From the NCBI GenBank assembly GCA_013214275.1, contig JABSPP010000039.1:1-9524 (forward strand): 9,524 bases of DNA, given 5' to 3'. Position numbers and translations under genes: made by a program. The notes below the pieces were generated by a model that was not told the DNA's origin, ran no database searches, and saw only the letters and a list, made by a program, of their open reading frames with translations. Shown piece by piece: positions 6,222 to 9,524 of this stretch (positions within the stretch are counted from its first letter, which is position 1; the number at the start of each line of letters is the position of its first letter). This DNA is from Flavobacteriaceae bacterium. GTDB lineage: Bacteria > Bacteroidota > Bacteroidia > Flavobacteriales > Flavobacteriaceae.

Positions 6222-6366
6222 CAAAGTTAATAGTTTAGAAAAACACTATTCTCATCACGAAAACCCAAATAGGCAATGTTATGTGGAATAGGGATACTAC
6301 ATCTCTCTCGTTGTCACAAATATTTCCTGTCTCTTCACGCAGTTATTCCAATGATTCTTGCAATAA

Positions 6367-6412
6367 TTGAGAGTATCTTTTAAACTTTAACATTTATAAG
6401 TTTATCTCTCAA
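6367..6412 (-). repeat. Two-tier inverted repeat upstream of the sigma gene
   Basis: Outer arms TTGAGAG (6367-6373) and CTCTCAA (6406-6412) enclose inner arms TAAACTT (6381-6387) and AAGTTTA (6398-6404). Both stems are perfect 7-bp matches, with an asymmetric internal loop between them. It lies 146-191 nt upstream of the sigma start and could be a leader hairpin or a regulator site. Strand is given relative to the sigma gene. Confidence 0.35.
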
Positions 6413-6522
6413 AAATATACTTTTTACAATAACTATTTACTTTTAGAATGCTTTTTCAGTTAGACATCTCATACGATTGATATCCTAGACAATCATACGT
6501 CTTTAGGAAGAGTAAATTAAAA

Positions 6523-6617
6523 GTCAAGGTTTCATTCTTTCGACAAGAACACTTTTTCGTTTTCAACTGAACTTACCACACTATATTATATGTAGTGTTT
6601 CATGAAGAAACCTTGAC
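6523..6617 (+). repeat. 11-bp inverted repeat enclosing a nested 9-bp hairpin
   Basis: GTCAAGGTTTC (6523-6533) is the exact reverse complement of GAAACCTTGAC (6607-6617). Inside it, 6578-6598 folds as a 9-bp stem with a 3-nt loop (ACACTA outermost, TAGTGT closing). One of its pairs is a G-U wobble only on the plus strand, which hints at a plus-strand transcript. The 9-mer CATTCTTTC directly follows each outer arm (6533-6541 and 6617-6625), so the outer repeat is flanked by a short direct repeat as well. Confidence 0.4.
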
Positions 6618-6633
6618 ATTCTTTCAATTGCCT

Positions 6634-6690
6634 GTAATCCACAAATTTTAAGAGTGGATTACTGCTTTGAGTTCCTCTCAAAACAGTAAT
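6634..6690. repeat. Two overlapping, mutually exclusive hairpins
   Basis: Hairpin A pairs GTAATCCAC (6634-6642) with GTGGATTAC (6654-6662), a perfect 9-bp stem with an 11-nt loop. Hairpin B pairs ATTACTGCTTTGAG (6658-6671) with CTCAAAACAGTAAT (6677-6690), 13 of 14 pairs with a 5-nt loop. The segment ATTAC (6658-6662) belongs to both, so they cannot form together. This is the topology of an attenuator or switch. The only mismatch in B would be a G-U pair in a minus-strand transcript. No long U-tract follows on either side. Confidence 0.45.
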
Positions 6691-6785
6691 AACGATAAAT
6701 TCGACAATTGTTCTCTTTCATAACTTACTAACTACTCTCACTTGCTAGATGTATAAATGTTATAAAGGTTGCGTCAAATATGTAC

Positions 6786-6793
6786 TATTTTTG
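6786..6793 (+). promoter_or_regulatory. Candidate -7 promoter box for the LuxE-like gene
   Basis: TATTTTTG matches TAnnTTTG. It would give a start near 6797 and a leader of about 97 nt to the TTG at 6894. A TTG triplet at 6769-6771 is only 14 nt upstream, shorter than the usual -33 spacing, so support is modest. Confidence 0.35.
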
Positions 6794-6893
6794 TAAAATA
6801 ATGGGACTCACATACAGGTGATGGTCAAAAAAAGGGGAATACCCAACAATAGGAAGTGATAAGATACTTAGCAATCAAAATAAATTTAAGCAC

Positions 6894-7868
6894 TTGAAGG
6901 ACAAGGTTTTTAATATCAAAACGGCATTAGAATTTAAGGATTTAACCTTACAGGTTTTTGAGTATCAGTTTAAACACAACAACGTATATCGTTCTTTTTG
7001 CGACTTGTTGAATGTTCACCCAAGTGATGTTGAAAATTTAGATGAAATCCCATTTCTACCCATAGAGTTTTTCAAATCACATCAGGTCCTATCTTCAGTG
7101 AAACAAGTACAAAAAATATTTTCAAGCTCGGGTACAACTGGTAAAAAAACCAGCAGACATCTGGTTACTGATCTTGGTTGGTATCAGCAAAGCTATTGTG
7201 AAGGGTTTAAGCATTTTTACGGAAATATAGAGCAATATACCGTTTTAGCATTACTCCCAGGATACTTGGAAAGGGATGACTCCTCACTTGTTTATATGGT
7301 TCATGATTTGATCAATAAATCAAAAAAAGCCAGCAGTGGATTTTACTTAAATAATCTTGATGAGCTAACCAAGACAATAACTCAATTAGATCAGAGAGGG
7401 GAAAAAGTCTTGTTAATTGGTGTTTCATTTGCGCTATTAGATTTGATAGAAAAGGAACAGTTTCACCTGCAGAATACAATGATTATGGAAACTGGGGGAA
7501 TGAAGGGAAGAAGAAGGGAAATAACGCGCATGGAGTTACATCAAATTCTTAAAGAAGGGTTTGGAGTTTCTAGAATTCACTCTGAGTATGGAATGACAGA
7601 GCTTTTAAGCCAAGGGTATTCGAAAGGAGATGGAGTATTTGAATGTCCACCTTGGATGAAAGTCTTGATCCGAGATGTAGAGGATCCACTTACAGTGCTG
7701 AAGAATCAAAAAACAGGTGGTATTAATATCATTGACCTAGCCAATTATCACTCTTGCGCTTTTATTGCTACTCAGGATTTAGGCAGAAATTTCTCCGATG
7801 GCAGATTTGAAGTCCTTGGAAGATTTGATCATTCTGATATTCGCGGGTGTAATTTGATGGTTATTTAG
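6894..7868 (+). CDS. LuxE-like acyl-protein synthetase (ANL-type adenylating enzyme)
   Basis: The product is 324 residues, the usual length of the stand-alone Bacteroidota LuxE-like proteins. ANL-superfamily core motifs are present: SSSGTTGKKTS (77-87, phosphate-binding loop), METGGMKGRR (199-208), SEYGMTELLSQ (230-240, adenylate-binding A5 motif) and GRFDHSDIRGCNLM (309-322). LuxE proteins activate a fatty acid as acyl-AMP and take it onto a cysteine near their own C-terminus. Cys319 here is a possible equivalent, but this is inference. The large C-terminal ANL lid domain with the A10 lysine is missing, as in LuxE. No luxCDAB genes or other acyl-carrier genes are nearby, so it is not a bioluminescence enzyme and its substrate is unknown. 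The start is TTG. The frame is open back to 6822 but has no ATG, and homologues as I recall them begin close to VFNIKTALEF. Confidence 0.85.
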   Translation: MKDKVFNIKTALEFKDLTLQVFEYQFKHNNVYRSFCDLLNVHPSDVENLDEIPFLPIEFFKSHQVLSSVKQVQKIFSSSGTTGKKTSRHLVTDLGWYQQSYCEGFKHFYGNIEQYTVLALLPGYLERDDSSLVYMVHDLINKSKKASSGFYLNNLDELTKTITQLDQRGEKVLLIGVSFALLDLIEKEQFHLQNTMIMETGGMKGRRREITRMELHQILKEGFGVSRIHSEYGMTELLSQGYSKGDGVFECPPWMKVLIRDVEDPLTVLKNQKTGGINIIDLANYHSCAFIATQDLGRNFSDGRFEVLGRFDHSDIRGCNLMVI

Positions 7869-8159
7869 CCATTTCTATAACTATTTTACTGAATACCACT
7901 GGCGATTATACCAGATGATGCGTTTTTTTAATAGTCATGCTATGGAGGTAATCACAACACGATAGCAAAGAACATATCTGTATTTGTATAGTTCATCACT
8001 AGTGTCGGTTTTATACATATCTTCATTAAGAAGGTTGATTTGATATGGAAGTGAAGTCTCACTCTGCTCCTTTTAATATATTATTACACTGTACTTTATT
8101 ACAGGGGTAATTTTTCGAAGATTTAAACCTTTTTAAATAAAAAAAAGTACTTTCGTTTT
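7869..8159. other. Intergenic region between the LuxE-like gene and uvrC
   Basis: These 291 nt hold no convincing gene. A 4-bp CTGG/CCAG stem (about 7900-7915) lies just upstream of a run of seven T near 7925 and might be a very weak terminator for the LuxE-like gene. TGCTAT and ATAGCA (near 7939 and 7963) form a 6-bp inverted repeat. The end of the region carries the uvrC promoter box. Confidence 0.5.
8148..8155 (+). promoter_or_regulatory. Candidate -7 promoter box for uvrC, suggesting a leaderless mRNA
   Basis: TACTTTCG differs from TAnnTTTG at one position and lies only 4 nt before the ATG at 8160. The predicted transcription start is about 8159, which would leave essentially no 5' leader. 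There is no other good box within 60 nt upstream. Confidence 0.35.
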
Positions 8160-9524
8160 ATGTCTGCATCACTCGAAATTCAGATCAAAAGTTTACCAAG
8201 TACACCTGGTGTCTATCAATATTATGATCGTGAGAAAAACATTTTGTATGTGGGTAAGGCAAAGAACCTGAAAAAACGTGTAGCTTCATATTTTACAAAG
8301 AATCATGAAAATGCAAAAACACGAATTCTTGTAAAAAAGATTGCCAGTATCAAGCATATTGTGGTTACCTCAGAGACTGACGCACTGTTATTAGAAAATA
8401 ACCTCATCAAAAAATACCAACCTCGGTATAATATCATGCTCAAAGATGATAAGACATATCCTTGGATTTGTATTAGAAAAGAGCGCTTTCCTAGGATCTT
8501 TATGACTAGAAAAGTCCTCAAAGACGGATCGGAGTATTATGGCCCATATACGAATGTTAGAACGATACATGCACTTTTTTATCTTATAGACGAAATCTAC
8601 TCCGTACGAACTTACAAGTATGATATTGGAAAGACAAAAAGTAATTACTCAAATTATTTAGGGTCACTTGAACATCAGATTAAAAGTAAAAAGAAATGGT
8701 TAAGAGGTGTTCAGACAGAAGAAGAATATATGTCAGACGTACAAGATGTTAGAAATATCATTAAAGGAAATTTCAAGGAGAGTATTAAAAAATTGAGTGA
8801 TCTTATGAATTTCTTTGCTCAAGAAATGCGATTTGAGGAGGCGCAAGAGGTGAAGGAAAAAATAGAGTCTTTAAAAAACTATCAATCAAAATCAACCATC
8901 ATCAATCCGTCTATTAGTAATGTGGACGTATTTTCAATTATTTCTGATGAAAGTTACGGGTATGTCAACTTTTTTAAGATTGTTAATGGAGCAATTATTC
9001 AATCACACACTTCAGAGATCAAGAAAAAATTAGACGAAACCGACAAGGAGATGCTGGAATTGGCTATTGTAGAAATTCGGCGGCGATTTCATTCAATTTC
9101 TAGAGAAATCTATGTCCCTTTTAAGGTTGATTTAGGTGATGATATCATTGTAACAGTTCCAAAACTAGGGGATAAAAAACGCATTGTAAATCTCTCCGAG
9201 CGCAATGCAAAATACTACCGGCAAGAACAATTCAAGCAGATTAAAATGATTGATCCAGATCGTCATGTAAAAAGGATCATGGCTCAAATGCAAAAAGACC
9301 TACGACTATCAAAAGAACCTCGTCACATCGAATGTTTTGATAATTCGAACATTCAAGGAACAAATCCAGTGGCAGCTTGTGTCGTTTTTAAAAATGGGAA
9401 ACCCAGCAAAAAAGAATATAGACACTATAATATTAAAACTGTTGTAGGCCCCGATGATTTTGCTTCTATGGAAGAAGTTGTTTACCGCAGATACAAAAGG
9501 TTAAAAGAAGAAAACCAACCATTA
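8160..9524 (+). CDS. uvrC: UvrABC excinuclease subunit C, 5' part (455 codons, cut by the window edge)
   Basis: UvrC makes both incisions around a DNA lesion after UvrB binding in nucleotide excision repair. Starting from MSASLEIQIKSLPSTPGVYQ, the GIY-YIG nuclease domain spans about residues 14-95, with GVYQYY, LYVGKAKNLKKRV and LLLENNLIKKYQPRYN, for the 3' cut. A UVR domain that contacts UvrB lies near 213-240 (LMNFFAQEMRFEEAQEVKEKI). The RNase H-like nuclease for the 5' cut begins near 395, with ECFDNSNIQGTNPVAACVVF providing the first catalytic Asp. The HhH tail is outside the window. The region between the nuclease and UVR domains normally has four cysteines (C-x16-C-x7-C-x3-C in Bacteroidota, a [4Fe-4S] site in E. 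coli). Here they are Tyr152, Ser169, Lys177 and Leu181, although the flanking IYSVRT and GVQTEEEY are conserved. The frame is otherwise intact. The gene is not adjacent to other repair genes in this window. Confidence 0.95.
   Translation, partial: MSASLEIQIKSLPSTPGVYQYYDREKNILYVGKAKNLKKRVASYFTKNHENAKTRILVKKIASIKHIVVTSETDALLLENNLIKKYQPRYNIMLKDDKTYPWICIRKERFPRIFMTRKVLKDGSEYYGPYTNVRTIHALFYLIDEIYSVRTYKYDIGKTKSNYSNYLGSLEHQIKSKKKWLRGVQTEEEYMSDVQDVRNIIKGNFKESIKKLSDLMNFFAQEMRFEEAQEVKEKIESLKNYQSKSTIINPSISNVDVFSIISDESYGYVNFFKIVNGAIIQSHTSEIKKKLDETDKEMLELAIVEIRRRFHSISREIYVPFKVDLGDDIIVTVPKLGDKKRIVNLSERNAKYYRQEQFKQIKMIDPDRHVKRIMAQMQKDLRLSKEPRHIECFDNSNIQGTNPVAACVVFKNGKPSKKEYRHYNIKTVVGPDDFASMEEVVYRRYKRLKEENQPL

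Larger units (their letters stand above)
6222..6893. other. Long non-coding divergent region, 672 nt, with several inverted repeats
   Basis: No convincing gene is visible on either strand. The region lies between the divergent sigma and LuxE-like genes and is strongly A+T-rich. It contains a two-tier hairpin at 6367-6412, a long-range inverted repeat at 6523-6617 with a nested hairpin, and two overlapping hairpins at 6634-6690. A -7 box lies at 6786-6793. The 8-mer TTCGACAA occurs at 6539-6546 and again at 6700-6707. The length and the density of structure are unusual for this otherwise compact window. Confidence 0.6.

Noticed and set aside
6222..6229. TAACTTTG on the minus strand directly before the sigma gene ATG, matching the -7 consensus
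   Set aside because: A start 4-7 nt downstream would fall inside the coding sequence and remove the ATG, so it is probably a chance match.
6474..6500. GATTG/CAATC dyad with nearby CATACG copies in the long intergenic region
   Set aside because: The stem is only 5 bp with a 10-nt loop and the flanking matches are out of register, so it is not distinguishable from chance.
6830..6850. GGG-GAATA-CCC hairpin before the LuxE-like gene as a terminator or ribosome-site blocker
   Set aside because: The stem has three pairs and no adjacent U-tract or start codon, so I do not call it.
6894..7868. Bioluminescence (lux) operon
   Set aside because: Only a LuxE-like protein is present. No luxA, B, C or D is visible, and stand-alone members occur in non-luminous Bacteroidota.

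Overview
The window looks like chromosomal DNA of a Bacteroidota bacterium, most likely of the class Flavobacteriia. It is A+T-rich. Upstream of most genes I see the Bacteroidota -7 promoter box (TAnnTTTG) and no clear Shine-Dalgarno sequences. The UvrC, LuxE-like, TerB/DnaJ and sigma/anti-sigma proteins all read like the Bacteroidota versions of their families. The assignment rests on recall of family features, because no database search was possible.

Layout. Positions 1-652 (minus) hold a TerB plus J-domain co-chaperone that runs off the left edge and is interrupted by an in-frame TGA exactly between its two domains. Positions 653-1059 are non-coding and contain a structured repeat that resembles the dispersed Flavo-1-type RNA of Flavobacteria. 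A bacilliredoxin (1060-1470, plus) follows, then a 57-residue uncharacterised protein (1588-1761, plus). These converge on an HD-domain hydrolase (1844-2500, minus, GTG start). Upstream of it is an ALDH7/antiquitin-type dehydrogenase of lysine catabolism (2628-4169, minus), whose leader carries a near-perfect 33-bp palindrome.

Positions 4310-6221 (minus) are a two-gene signalling unit with an 11-base overlap. It encodes an ECF sigma factor and a protein with a short cytoplasmic domain, one inner-membrane helix, a long polar linker and a C-terminal outer-membrane beta-barrel. This is the layout of the dual membrane-spanning anti-sigma factors known from Bacteroides, and it suggests a pathway that senses the outer membrane and controls transcription directly.

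Positions 6222-6893 form the longest non-coding stretch, which carries several inverted repeats, two of them sharing a segment so that only one can fold at a time. To the right are a stand-alone LuxE-like acyl-adenylating protein (6894-7868, plus, TTG start) and the first 455 codons of uvrC (8160 to the right edge, plus). This UvrC has lost all four cysteines of the region that binds a [4Fe-4S] cluster in other UvrC proteins, and its start codon lies almost at the predicted transcription start.

The genes are mostly housekeeping or stress functions (thiol repair, lysine catabolism, envelope sensing, DNA repair) and do not form one obvious system. I saw no CRISPR array, transposase, tRNA or rRNA. 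The observations most worth following are the trans-envelope anti-sigma module, the cysteine-free UvrC, the in-frame TGA and the hairpin cluster at 6523-6690.
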